Positions 16,385 through 23,978 are shown, counted from the stretch's first letter. The stretch is DNA of 41,506 bases from an uncultured Porphyromonadaceae bacterium (GCA_945916235.1 CAMEGQ010000014.1:1-41506); one strand, 5' to 3'. Notes: generated by a model from the sequence alone, not told the origin. Numbers and translations are program-made.

Positions 16385-16543
16385 CCCAACGATTTCGCAG
16401 CTGTAATCCGCTATCTGCGCCGCGGCTCATGCCCTGTTGATGCTCTGATATCCAAAGAAATAGCTCCTGAAGAGGCACAGCAGGCTCTTGCTGACTGGAA
16501 TGCAGCCCCGGGACGAGTATTCCGCATCCTCGCCAAATTCTAA
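16385..16543 (+). pseudogene. C-terminal tail of a zinc-type alcohol dehydrogenase
   Basis: Directly after the AKR fragment, in a different frame, the sequence reads NDFAAVIRYLRRGSCPVDAL, then ISKEIAPEEAQQALADWN and a normal-looking C-terminal end RVFRILAKF with stop TAA at 16541-16543. This has the shape of the final helix-strand of medium-chain zinc-dependent dehydrogenases (…DALIS..I...EA..AL..W…). Only about 50 residues remain. AKR and zinc dehydrogenase genes are often neighbours in sugar-oxidation loci, so both relics may derive from a single deleted locus. Confidence 0.7.
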
Positions 16544-16565
16544 CGGCCGGAATTCTAACGGCCGG
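16536..16565 (+). repeat. Perfect 15-bp tandem duplication
   Basis: AATTCTAACGGCCGG occurs twice back to back (16536-16550 and 16551-16565). The first copy contains the stop codon of the dehydrogenase relic, so this looks like a slippage duplication at the edge of the decayed region. Confidence 0.8.
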
Positions 16566-16602
16566 AAATTAAAAGTGACGGGCCGCCCCCGGGAGATGGC
16601 CC

Positions 16603-16986
16603 TTACCGGGCTGCGCGGGTGTTGATGCGCTTGCCGTCGGAGTTGTAGGTGTATATCCAGCTGCCGCTTTTTGAGGTGAAGGTTGAGCCGGATACGGCTA
16701 TAATGTCGCCTACGCTTGATTTCGACAGGGTTTTAATGCGCCGGCCGTCGGAATCATAGATGTAGATCCACGACCCGCTCTCAGCTACTAAAAAGTCGCA
16801 GCTCCAGCCTTTTACGTCGCCGATCGACGATGTCGAAAGCGTCTTGTAGCGCTTGCCGTTCTCATCGTAGAGGTATGTCCAGCTTCCGTCGCGCTCAATT
16901 TGGGAAATGCATTTGCCGGAGGCTGTCTGCAGCCCTCCGATGACCATTGCGGCAGCTATGGTTGCGGCTAAAAATGTGCGTTTCAT
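16603..16986 (-). CDS. Small secreted protein with three tandem GSW-YxYDxxGKR repeats
   Basis: A 127-residue protein with a Sec signal peptide (MKRTFLAATIAAAMVIGG, cleavage near TASG) and three copies of a roughly 38-residue beta repeat: DGSWTYLYDENGKRYKTL, SGSWIYIYDSDGRRIKTL and SGSWIYTYNSDGKRINTR, separated by STSSIGD/SKSSVGD linkers. There is no lipobox; a cysteine after the predicted cleavage site (Cys26) and one in the first linker (Cys63) could form a disulfide. Its ATG overlaps the stop of the pseudouridine synthase gene by one base (TAATG), so translation is coupled to topA-rluA. I do not recognise a function. The repeats resemble short beta-hairpin repeats of periplasmic or secreted Bacteroidales proteins. 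A longer in-frame reading upstream is only antisense-free overlap with the rluA frame and is not the gene. Confidence 0.7.
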   Translation of the reverse strand: MKRTFLAATIAAAMVIGGLQTASGKCISQIERDGSWTYLYDENGKRYKTLSTSSIGDVKGWSCDFLVAESGSWIYIYDSDGRRIKTLSKSSVGDIIAVSGSTFTSKSGSWIYTYNSDGKRINTRAAR

Positions 16987-17930
16987 TAATTTTGCTCCGC
17001 GATGCCTCCTACCATCTTCAGGAACGAGGCGGGTACCGGGGTCTCGAATTCCATCAGCTTGCGCGTGATGGGGTGGATGAATACCAGAGTGCGGGCATGC
17101 AGGGCCAGACGGTGGATAGGCGAGGTCTTGGCTCCGTAGCGGCGGTCGCCGGCGATGGGATGCTTCAGATCCGACATGTGGACGCGGATCTGATTTTTGC
17201 GTCCGGTCTCCAGCTCGACTTCGGCCAGAGTGTAGCCGTTGCCCGATTTCAGGGTCTTGTAGCGTGTCAGAGCCGGTTTCCCCTCTTCGGGGTTGTCGGT
17301 GGAATAGACCAGGAACTTTGAATTCTCGGCCAGGTAGCCGCGCACTTCGCCGTCGGCGGGGTCGAGTTTCCCCTCCACCACGCAAACATACTGGCGGCGG
17401 CGCACCATATTGTTCCAGTTGTGCTGAAGTCCCTCCTTGGCGCGCATGGTCTTGGCGAACACCATCAGGCCGGTGGTGTGCTGGTCCAGACGGTGAACCA
17501 CGAAAATCTTGTTTCTCGGGTCTTTATCTTTTACGTACTCGCGCAGAATGCTGTAAGCCGTGCCATCCTTGACGGTGTCGTTGCCGACCGACAGCAGTCC
17601 GTAACCCTTGTTGACCACCAGCAGGTCGTCATCTTCATACACCAGCTGCAGCCGCCGGTTGTAGAACTGCACGAACGGACGCGTAAAGTTGACCTTCACC
17701 TCCTGCCCGGGCTCCAGCGCCTTGTCAAACTGATGCTCCACCTTTCCGCCGGCCATCACCTGACCATATTTAAGCATCTGTTTTACAGCCGTGCGCTTGC
17801 GGTCCTTCATTTTTTCCTGAAGGAATTCCAGCAGCGGAGCCGGTTGCTCCACGGTGAATGTCGTCACTGCGTCGGGGCGCAGCGGAGCGCGTTCGGCTCC
17901 GGGTTTGAGGGTTTTGCGGGTAGGTCTCAT
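16986..17930 (-). CDS. RluA-family 23S rRNA/tRNA pseudouridine synthase
   Basis: Converts specific uridines in rRNA or tRNA to pseudouridine. The 314-residue protein has an N-terminal S4-like RNA-binding region (about residues 30-85: LLEFLQEKMKDRKRTAVKQM) and the RluA catalytic domain with VVHRLDQHTTGLMVFAKT; the catalytic aspartate is Asp149. Further family motifs are ALTRYKTL, VELETGRKNQIRVH and HPIAGDRRYG. The ATG at 17930 overlaps the topA stop as ATGA, favouring this start over a methionine 21 codons upstream inside topA. The exact RNA target (RluA, RluC or RluD type) cannot be read from the sequence. Confidence 0.9.
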   Translation of the reverse strand: MRPTRKTLKPGAERAPLRPDAVTTFTVEQPAPLLEFLQEKMKDRKRTAVKQMLKYGQVMAGGKVEHQFDKALEPGQEVKVNFTRPFVQFYNRRLQLVYEDDDLLVVNKGYGLLSVGNDTVKDGTAYSILREYVKDKDPRNKIFVVHRLDQHTTGLMVFAKTMRAKEGLQHNWNNMVRRRQYVCVVEGKLDPADGEVRGYLAENSKFLVYSTDNPEEGKPALTRYKTLKSGNGYTLAEVELETGRKNQIRVHMSDLKHPIAGDRRYGAKTSPIHRLALHARTLVFIHPITRKLMEFETPVPASFLKMVGGIAEQN

Positions 17931-20278
17931 TTCTTCTTTTTGGCGCGCGGGCGTGCGGGCTTGGCGTCCTGTTTGGCGATGATTTCGCGACATTCCTCCA
18001 GAGTTAAAGCCTCGGGGTCGGCCACGGTGCGCGGTATCTTGTAGTTGGTCGAATTGTGGCGGATGTATTTGCCGTAGCGGCCGTTGAGAATCTCAATGGT
18101 GGCATCTTCGGGGAAGCTCTTTACCAGGCGGTTGGCTTCCTGCTGGCGCTTGGCGTCAATCAGGGTGATGGCCTCCTCGAGTGTGATGAATTCGGGCGAG
18201 TAGGCAGCGGGAATCGATACGAATTTGCCGTCGTGCTTCACGTAGGGCCCGAAGCGGCCTATGGCCACGGTCACGGGCTTATCCTCGTAGTCGCCGATGT
18301 TGCGCGGGAAGGCAAACAGCGCCAGCGCTTCCTCCAGGGTGATGGTGCCCACCGACTGACCTTTCAGCAGTGAGGCAAACTGAGGCTTCTCCTCCCCCTC
18401 GCCGTCGCCGAGCTGAATCATCGGGCCGAAGCGGCCGATCTTCACCGAGACGGGCTTGCCCGTGGCGGGGTCGGTGCCGAGCATGCGCTCGCCCACGCGG
18501 TGCTCCGTGTGGGTGTTGGCTGCGCGTTCCACTTCGGGGTGGAAGTCGGTATAGAACGATTTCACCTCGCGGCTCCAGGGGAGCTTGCCGTTGGCGATCT
18601 CATCGAATTTTTCTTCGATCTGGGCGGTGAAATTATAGTCGAGGATGTCGGGGAAATTGGTGGTGAGATATGCGTTGACCACCTCGCCGATGTCGGTAGG
18701 TACGAGTTTGCCGCGTGTGGCGTCGACTTTCTCAGAGCGTGTGGCTTCGGTGATTTTCCCGTGTTTAAGAGTCAGCACCGTGAAGTCGCGCTGCACTCCG
18801 TCGCTCTCGCCGCGGGCTATGTATTCTCTCTGCTGGATGGTCGAGACGATCGAGGCATACGTGGCAGGGCGCCCGATGCCGATCTCCTCCATCTTCTTGA
18901 CCAGCAGGGGCTCGGTGTAGCGCGAGGGATGCTTGGTGAAGCGCTGGGTAGCGGTCATGGTGTCGAGTTTGAGCGCCATCCCCTCCTTTACGGCGGGGAG
19001 CAGGCCCTGCAGCTCGTCGTCGCCCTCCTCGTCTTTCCCTTCGAGGTATACGCGCAGGAAGCCGTCGAATTTCACTACCTCACCCGTGGCGCTGAAGTGG
19101 GCGCCCTGTGCGGCCTCAGGCAGTTCGGCACCCTTGGCGGGATCGACAGCGATGTCGATTGTGGTCTTTTCTATTACGGCATCGGCCATCTGCGAAGCGA
19201 TGGTGCGCTTCCAGATGAGATTGTATAGCTTCTGTTCCTGAGCCGTGCCCGAGATGGTGGATTTCTCCATGTATGTGGGGCGGATGGCCTCGTGAGCCTC
19301 CTGAGCGCCTTTCGATTTTGTCTGGTAATGGCGGATGGCCACATACTGGCTCCCCATGGTGCCTTCGATTTCCTTCTTGATGGCGTCGAGGGCGAAGTTG
19401 GAGAGGTTGACCGAGTCGGTACGCATATAAGAAATGTGACCGGCCTCGTACAGGCGCTGAGCCACATTCATGGTCTGGTTGACGGTGAAGCCGAGCTTGC
19501 GTCCGGCCTCCTGCTGGAGGGTCGAGGTGGTGAATGGCGGCGCGGGGCTCTTCTTTACCGGGCGAACGTTGACGCTCGCCACGGAGTAGGCGGCTCCGGA
19601 GGCCATGCTCAGGTATTGTCCGGCCTGCTCTTTGTCGGCAAGGCGGCGCGACAGCTCGGCGCGGAGCTGTTCGCCCGTGGCAAGCTCAAAGTCGGCGTTG
19701 ATGCGGTAGAAGGCCTCGCTCTTGAAATTGCGGATCTCCTCTTCGCGCTCCATAATCAGACGCACGGCCACCGACTGCACTCGTCCGGCCGACAGCGCCG
19801 GCTTGATTTTCTTCCAGAGCACCGGCGACAGCTCGAAGCCCACGATGCGGTCGATCACGCGGCGGGCCTGCTGGGCATCGACCAGATTGAGGTCGATCTG
19901 ACGCGGATTTTTGACCGCATTCTGCAGCGCTTCTTTCGTAATCTCCTGGAATACGATGCGCCGGGTGTTCTCGGGCCTTAGCTTCAGCACTTCGTAAAGA
20001 TGCCATGCTATGGCCTCTCCCTCGCGGTCCTCATCGGTTGCGAGCCATACGGTCTGGGCCTCCTTGGCTTTCTTCTTCAGCTCGGCCACGAGTGTCTTCT
20101 TATCTTCCGACACTTCGTATTCAGGCTGAAAATCGTGGGCTATGTCGACGCCGAAGTTTTTCTTCTTCAGGTCGCGGATGTGGCCGTAGCTCGACATAAC
20201 CGTGAAATCGGGACCGAGATACTGGCCCACTTTTTTCACTTTATTCGGTGACTCGACGATGACGAGGTTCTTTATCAT
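17927..20278 (-). CDS. topA: DNA topoisomerase I (type IA)
   Basis: Relaxes negative supercoils by passing one strand through a transient break. The 783-residue protein has the TOPRIM domain (VIVESPNKVKKV at the start, ATDEDREGEAIAWHL at about 80-94), the active-site tyrosine in ISYMRTDS (Tyr284), and the PxRYTEPLLVKKMEEIGIGRPATYA motif. In place of zinc ribbons there are several C-terminal topoisomerase repeats (GRFGPMIQL, GRFGPYVKHDGKF, GRYGKYIRHNSTNYKIP), then a lysine- and arginine-rich tail. The start MIKNLVIVES at 20278 is standard; an upstream in-frame start at 20338 would overlap the promoter. It is first in an operon with the pseudouridine synthase and the repeat protein. Confidence 0.96.
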   Translation of the reverse strand: MIKNLVIVESPNKVKKVGQYLGPDFTVMSSYGHIRDLKKKNFGVDIAHDFQPEYEVSEDKKTLVAELKKKAKEAQTVWLATDEDREGEAIAWHLYEVLKLRPENTRRIVFQEITKEALQNAVKNPRQIDLNLVDAQQARRVIDRIVGFELSPVLWKKIKPALSAGRVQSVAVRLIMEREEEIRNFKSEAFYRINADFELATGEQLRAELSRRLADKEQAGQYLSMASGAAYSVASVNVRPVKKSPAPPFTTSTLQQEAGRKLGFTVNQTMNVAQRLYEAGHISYMRTDSVNLSNFALDAIKKEIEGTMGSQYVAIRHYQTKSKGAQEAHEAIRPTYMEKSTISGTAQEQKLYNLIWKRTIASQMADAVIEKTTIDIAVDPAKGAELPEAAQGAHFSATGEVVKFDGFLRVYLEGKDEEGDDELQGLLPAVKEGMALKLDTMTATQRFTKHPSRYTEPLLVKKMEEIGIGRPATYASIVSTIQQREYIARGESDGVQRDFTVLTLKHGKITEATRSEKVDATRGKLVPTDIGEVVNAYLTTNFPDILDYNFTAQIEEKFDEIANGKLPWSREVKSFYTDFHPEVERAANTHTEHRVGERMLGTDPATGKPVSVKIGRFGPMIQLGDGEGEEKPQFASLLKGQSVGTITLEEALALFAFPRNIGDYEDKPVTVAIGRFGPYVKHDGKFVSIPAAYSPEFITLEEAITLIDAKRQQEANRLVKSFPEDATIEILNGRYGKYIRHNSTNYKIPRTVADPEALTLEECREIIAKQDAKPARPRAKKKK

Positions 20279-20314
20279 TTTTTTATCGCTCTGGTTGGTC
20301 CGGTTAATCGGGTG

Positions 20315-20322
20315 CAAAATTA
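20315..20322 (-). promoter_or_regulatory. topA: topA promoter -7 box
   Basis: TAATTTTG on the minus strand (20322-20315), predicted start near 20308 and a leader of about 30 bases to the ATG at 20278. The best -33 candidate is less clear; a palindrome TTTTGCAAAA (20331-20340) lies upstream and is shared with the divergent promoter. Confidence 0.6.
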
Positions 20323-20331
20323 CGAATTTCT

Positions 20332-20363
20332 TTTGCAAAAAACTTCAAATTTCTTTAATTTTG
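20332..20363 (+). promoter_or_regulatory. Promoter of the methyltransferase-hydrolase pair
   Basis: TTTG (20332-20335), 20 bases, TAATTTTG (20356-20363). Predicted start near 20370, about 40 bases before the ATG at 20411. Its -33 element is one half of the palindrome TTTTGCAAAA, which also lies upstream of topA on the other strand. Confidence 0.75.
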
Positions 20364-20410
20364 CATTAATATGGGAAGATAGGGGTGAACCCCTTCCCGG
20401 CCGCTCAACT

Positions 20411-21205
20411 ATGAAACAGGACAAATCAAACGCCCGGGAGGCTGCCGCCCTCCCGCTTCCGAAGGCTCAGGAGCCCCGGTCGCCGCTGCCGCAGATGGCA
20501 GAACCGGCGCTCTACCTCATCCCCGTGGGGCTGAGTGACGGAGCGCGCCTTGACCGTGTGCTCCCGGAGTATAACGCCGGCGTGGTGCGTCAGGTTCGTC
20601 ATTTCATAGTGGAAAACGTGCGCTCGGCCCGTCGCTTCCTCAAGAAGATGGATCCCTCGATTGTGATCGACGATCTGACGTTCACCGTGCTCGACGAGCA
20701 TACCGATGCAAAGGATGTGCCCGCCATGCTTGAGCCGCTGCGCCGGGGAGAGCCCATGGGAGTCATTTCAGAGGCCGGATGCCCGGCTGTGGCCGATCCC
20801 GGAGCTGACGCTGTGGCAGTGGCTCAGCGTCTGGGGCTGAAAGTCGTGCCGCTCGTTGGCCCGTCGAGCATTCTGCTCAGCCTGATGGCGTCGGGTTTCA
20901 ACGGCCAGAGCTTCGCCTTCCTGGGTTATCTCCCCGTGGAGGCAGCCCGCCGCAATGCGCGGCTGCGCGAGATGCAGCGCCGGGTCGTCAGCGAGCGTCA
21001 GACCCAGATCTTCATCGAGACCCCTTACCGCAACAACCGGCTCATCTCGGAGCTGACCCGCGCTCTGCCCGGAAATATGCTGCTGTGTGTGGCCTCCGAC
21101 CTTACCGGCCCGGCGGAGCGGGTGGTCACTCGTCCGCTTTCACAATGGGCCAAGGCTCAGCTTGATTTCGACAAGACTCCGGCCATCTTCCTTTTGTTCA
21201 GTTAA
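20411..21205 (+). CDS. SAM-dependent methyltransferase, RsmI-like (tetrapyrrole methylase fold)
   Basis: Protein of 264 residues with the tetrapyrrole-methylase fold used by RsmI, which 2'-O-methylates C1402 of 16S rRNA. Visible motifs are YLIPVGLSD at the start of the fold, the VISEAGCPAVADPGADAV loop (RsmI has SDAGTP.ISDPG), VVPLVGPSSILLSLMASGF, and FLGYLP followed by FIETPYRNNRL. The first motif lacks the usual TPIGNL sequence, so it belongs to a divergent RsmI-like group that occurs in Bacteroidota, possibly alongside a true RsmI; the substrate is uncertain. ATG at 20411 lies just behind the promoter; a second ATG at 20495 immediately before the fold is an alternative start, as the first 28 residues are low-complexity. 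Confidence 0.8.
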   Translation: MKQDKSNAREAAALPLPKAQEPRSPLPQMAEPALYLIPVGLSDGARLDRVLPEYNAGVVRQVRHFIVENVRSARRFLKKMDPSIVIDDLTFTVLDEHTDAKDVPAMLEPLRRGEPMGVISEAGCPAVADPGADAVAVAQRLGLKVVPLVGPSSILLSLMASGFNGQSFAFLGYLPVEAARRNARLREMQRRVVSERQTQIFIETPYRNNRLISELTRALPGNMLLCVASDLTGPAERVVTRPLSQWAKAQLDFDKTPAIFLLFS

Positions 21206-21240
21206 CCTCAACCGGCTATATACCTCCTCTTCAGCAGATT

Positions 21241-22281
21241 ATGGCAAGATATAAAAAACGTCCCTCATTTCAGCCGGGTCTTCCCGGGCTCTTCGACGAC
21301 ATCGACAGCTCCTTCCGCGGGGCTGACGAGGCCTTCGAGGTTCGCCGTGCGCCCAAGGAGGAGCCATCCGGTGAAAAGCCCCGGCAGGAGCTGTGGGCCG
21401 ACGGCGACGCCTTCTCGCCGCTGGAGACATCGGCCACAGTCGACCGCCTGCAGTTTATCTCGTTCGGCTCCGGCTCGTCGGGCAACTGCGCCTATCTGGG
21501 CGACGACCAGTCGGGCTTCCTGATCGATGCCGGCATCGACGACACTAAGGTGGTGGCCGAGCTGCAGCGCAACGGCATCGATATGCGCAAGGTCTCGGGC
21601 ATAATCCTCACCCACGATCATTCCGACCATGTGCGCTACGTGTATAAGCTCGTGCGCAAATACCGCCACATGGAGATATTCTGCACGCCCAAGACCCTCA
21701 ACGGCCTTCTGCGTCGTCACGCCATCTCCAACCGCATCAAAGACTACCACCGCGCCATTTATAAGGAGCACCCCTTCAAGCTGGGCAACTTCACGCTGCT
21801 GGCTTTCGAGGTGCAGCACGACGGCACCGACAATGCCGGATTCTACATCACCAACGGGCGGCATCACATGGTGGTAGCCACCGACCTTGGCTGCATCTCA
21901 GACCGTGCCGACTTCTATATGCGTCAGGCCAACTATCTGATGATTGAGGCCAACTACGACGAGACGATGCTCACCACCGGCCCGTATCCGGAATATCTCA
22001 AGGCCCGCATACGCAACGACAACGGACACCTCAACAATGAGGTCACCGCCTCCTATCTGGCCGGAATCCTGACTCCCAACCTGCGTCAGATATTCCTCTG
22101 TCATCTCTCCCATGAGAACAACACCCCCGAAATCGCTCTGCGCGCCGTAGAGCAGGCCCTGCTCTCCACCGGCATCACAGCCGTAGGCGACGGCTCCGGC
22201 TCACCCACCGCCCTCCTGGCCCCCGTCCAGCTCATGGCCCTCCCGCGCTTCACCCCCACCGGCCTGATCACCCTCCGCTAA
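21241..22281 (+). CDS. MBL-fold metallo-hydrolase, YycJ/WalJ-like
   Basis: Metallo-beta-lactamase-fold hydrolase of 346 residues. The family signature SFGSGSSGNCAYLG (about residues 77-90) precedes DAGID and the zinc ligands in LTHDHSDHVRYV (His125, His127, Asp129, His130), then a VATDLGCIS strand and CHLSHENNTPEIA with further metal histidines. YycJ-type proteins are exonuclease-like hydrolases of uncertain substrate, linked to cell-wall signalling or DNA repair in other phyla. The protein starts with an unusual extension of about 75 residues rich in charged residues, Pro and Gly ahead of the domain; no later methionine would give a normal start. It begins 35 bases after the methyltransferase stop, so the two are probably co-transcribed. 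Confidence 0.87.
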   Translation: MARYKKRPSFQPGLPGLFDDIDSSFRGADEAFEVRRAPKEEPSGEKPRQELWADGDAFSPLETSATVDRLQFISFGSGSSGNCAYLGDDQSGFLIDAGIDDTKVVAELQRNGIDMRKVSGIILTHDHSDHVRYVYKLVRKYRHMEIFCTPKTLNGLLRRHAISNRIKDYHRAIYKEHPFKLGNFTLLAFEVQHDGTDNAGFYITNGRHHMVVATDLGCISDRADFYMRQANYLMIEANYDETMLTTGPYPEYLKARIRNDNGHLNNEVTASYLAGILTPNLRQIFLCHLSHENNTPEIALRAVEQALLSTGITAVGDGSGSPTALLAPVQLMALPRFTPTGLITLR

Positions 22282-22343
22282 CCCCCCGCCTCTAAATAAG
22301 ACAGGCAATTCAACAAAGCAAAATCGTAAAGATTAAAGAGTAA

Positions 22344-23333
22344 ATGAGTATAGGAAAGCAAAATAGGATAGCGGCTATTGACATTTTGAAATTTATTGCT
22401 GTGTTCGCAGTGATAAATTCACATATGGATATTGCGTATGGGGATTACTCTATTCTCGCCACAGGTGGCGCTATCGGAGATGCCCTTTTCTTCTTTGCCT
22501 CGGGTTTCATGCTTTTCAGAGGTCGAGAATATAGGTTTGACAATTTCATGAAGCGTCGTGTCGGCAGGATTTATCCTGCGGTTATCATTGTTGCCATTTT
22601 AAATGCGATGGTATATGGCAGCCAACAGAACATTATAGATTCTGTGATTTTCGGCGGCGGATGGTTCGTGGAATGCATTATGATATACTATGTATTTTTG
22701 TGGGGTGCGCGGAAATGGTTTATCAAAAAATTGTCAATAGTCTGGATCACTGCCTCGGCAGTGATTATCGGCGCCTATTATTATATATTCGAACCTTCGA
22801 ATACCACTGTTGGCATGTGGATTTATAGATACACATATTTTAAATGGGTATTTTTCTTCACCTTCATGCTGTTGGGAGCGCAGATGGGGCAACATCCCGA
22901 CCGATATGGATATAACCGTTGGGTACTCCTCAAGTTGATTGGATGCGTGATAATTTTCTATGCATTTTGCTTTATGGCAAACAAGGTTCAAATCCTTGAA
23001 GACCTACAATATTTAACTATTTTGCCTTTGTTGGGCATAACATATTATATTTACGTGCTTTGTTGCGCTCCGATATTTAAGAGACTTTACGCTAATAGAA
23101 TATGTGGTCAAGTAATATACATAATAGGTGGGCTTTGCCTTGACAGTTACCTGGTGCAATTTTTTATCATCAGCGACAAATATAACTATCTCTTTCCCCT
23201 TAATATTTTTTTGATAACTCTCTGCATTTTAGTTGCGGCATATGTGGTCAATTTTTTGTCGTCTGCATTAAGAGACACCTTCAATAAAGACAACTACAGG
23301 TGGCGGGATTACCTGTTATGGCGACAAGAATAA
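22344..23333 (+). CDS. Acyltransferase 3 family membrane protein
   Basis: Multi-pass inner-membrane protein of 329 residues, probably an O-acyltransferase that acetylates or succinylates a cell-surface sugar. The family start is plain: RIAAIDILKFIAVFAVINSH, with the conserved His in VINSHMD, then a FFFASGFMLFRGR segment and RRVGRIYPAVII. About ten hydrophobic segments follow. The base composition is clearly richer in A+T than all neighbouring genes, with many ATA, TTA and AGA codons, which suggests acquisition by transfer. There is no recognisable TAnnTTTG box in the 62 bases upstream. It is not next to other polysaccharide genes, so the acceptor is unknown. Confidence 0.82.
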   Translation: MSIGKQNRIAAIDILKFIAVFAVINSHMDIAYGDYSILATGGAIGDALFFFASGFMLFRGREYRFDNFMKRRVGRIYPAVIIVAILNAMVYGSQQNIIDSVIFGGGWFVECIMIYYVFLWGARKWFIKKLSIVWITASAVIIGAYYYIFEPSNTTVGMWIYRYTYFKWVFFFTFMLLGAQMGQHPDRYGYNRWVLLKLIGCVIIFYAFCFMANKVQILEDLQYLTILPLLGITYYIYVLCCAPIFKRLYANRICGQVIYIIGGLCLDSYLVQFFIISDKYNYLFPLNIFLITLCILVAAYVVNFLSSALRDTFNKDNYRWRDYLLWRQE

Positions 23334-23396
23334 GAGCCTTGAAAGCGCGGAGCGTACATAAGTAAAAACGACTGGTCCCGATAATTACCAATCTCG

Positions 23397-23579
23397 ATGC
23401 TGACCTTCTGGCTGCGGCAGTTGACTAATCTTCCTGACAATGTCGACTGCGGCCTGATGACAGGGAATCATCGGCAGCGCTTGACCGTAGACGCAGCTTT
23501 CCGGAAATATCTCGAGGTAGACATCGTGATGGTGGAACACATTCCCTCAGAGTCTCAACCTGAGAAAAAAGCGAAATAG
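23397..23579 (+). CDS. Possible 60-residue gene remnant, unrecognised
   Basis: Open frame of 60 codons after the acyltransferase, ending in a lysine-rich tail (SQPEKKAK). The part MTGNHRQRLTVDAAFRKYLE has a normal protein-like composition and looks like a fragment of a once larger gene, but I cannot name the family. There is no ribosome site or promoter. An unusual hairpin CCCTC-TGC-GAGGG follows at 23591. Confidence 0.25.
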   Translation: MLTFWLRQLTNLPDNVDCGLMTGNHRQRLTVDAAFRKYLEVDIVMVEHIPSESQPEKKAK

Positions 23580-23586
23580 AATAGTT

Positions 23587-23745
23587 TTAACCCTCTGCGA
23601 GGGTCGCGGCAAGGTGGCACCTACGCAGCCACTGGCGAACCTGGCCCAATATTTCTATCATCGATGAATGGCCTTTTAGTATCTGATCAATGCCATCTAC
23701 TGCCAATGAAATATTTTTGGTACTAATCCCTAAAGTAGACAACAT
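23587..23745 (-). CDS. Possible 52-residue small ORF, unrecognised
   Basis: Minus-strand frame starting MLSTLGISTKNISLAVDGID and ending AATLAEG, with a plausible amphipathic-helical composition. An in-frame stop lies a few codons before the ATG. The stop codon immediately follows a 6-bp stem (ACCCTC-GCA-GAGGGT). It could be a short protein or a fragment of a lost gene; there is no similarity I recognise. Confidence 0.2.
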   Translation of the reverse strand: MLSTLGISTKNISLAVDGIDQILKGHSSMIEILGQVRQWLRRCHLAATLAEG

Positions 23746-23849
23746 TGCATCGCTTACATGCTTAAATTACTGTATGGCAATGCATTGTGCGGATGCGATG
23801 TATCGAATCCCTTCATCTTGGTGAGTTTTCAAATCGATTCAGCAACAAA

Positions 23850-23903
23850 ATTCGGATAATTCATGGAATTCGGATAATTCAGGGATTCCAGATAATTCGA
23901 GAA
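23850..23903. repeat. Three tandem 18-bp repeats
   Basis: Units ATTCGGATAATTCATGGA (23850-23867), ATTCGGATAATTCAGGGA (23868-23885) and a diverged TTCCAGATAATTCGAGAA (23886-23903) share the core GATAATTC. They lie just before the terminator that closes the lipoprotein operon. Confidence 0.85.
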
Positions 23904-23912
23904 AATGAGATG

Positions 23913-23957
23913 AAAATAAGGCTGAGCTTCGGGGGGACCGAGGCGCAGCCTTATTTT
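23913..23957. terminator. Strong bidirectional intrinsic terminator
   Basis: AAAATAAGGCTG (23913-23924) pairs exactly with CAGCCTTATTTT (23946-23957). The inner arms GCTTCGG and CCGAGGC extend the stem with one wobble, around a GGGGA loop. Because the outer arms are A-rich and T-rich, the hairpin has a U-tract in both directions. It ends the minus-strand TonB/DUF5689 operon 20 bases after its last stop codon, and would also block read-through from the acyltransferase side. Confidence 0.88.
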
Positions 23958-23978
23958 TAGGGGATTATCGGAGATCGC

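Larger units (their letters stand above)
23334..23978. other. 645-base gap with gene scraps, 18-bp repeats and terminator
   Basis: A+T-rich stretch between the acyltransferase and the converging lipoprotein operon. It contains a 60-codon plus-strand frame (23397-23579), a 52-codon minus-strand frame (23587-23745), a three-unit 18-bp repeat (23850-23903) and a strong hairpin (23913-23957). Nothing resembles a complete conserved gene. It reads as a decayed or recombined region attached to the foreign-looking acyltransferase. Confidence 0.6.

Noticed and set aside
16987-17385. Upstream extension of the repeat-protein frame into the pseudouridine synthase gene
   Set aside because: The added residues are an arginine-rich out-of-frame reading of the conserved enzyme. 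The signal peptide at 16986 marks the true start.
23850-23903. CRISPR-like repeats
   Set aside because: The three 18-bp units are contiguous, with no spacers and no cas genes nearby; this is a simple tandem repeat.
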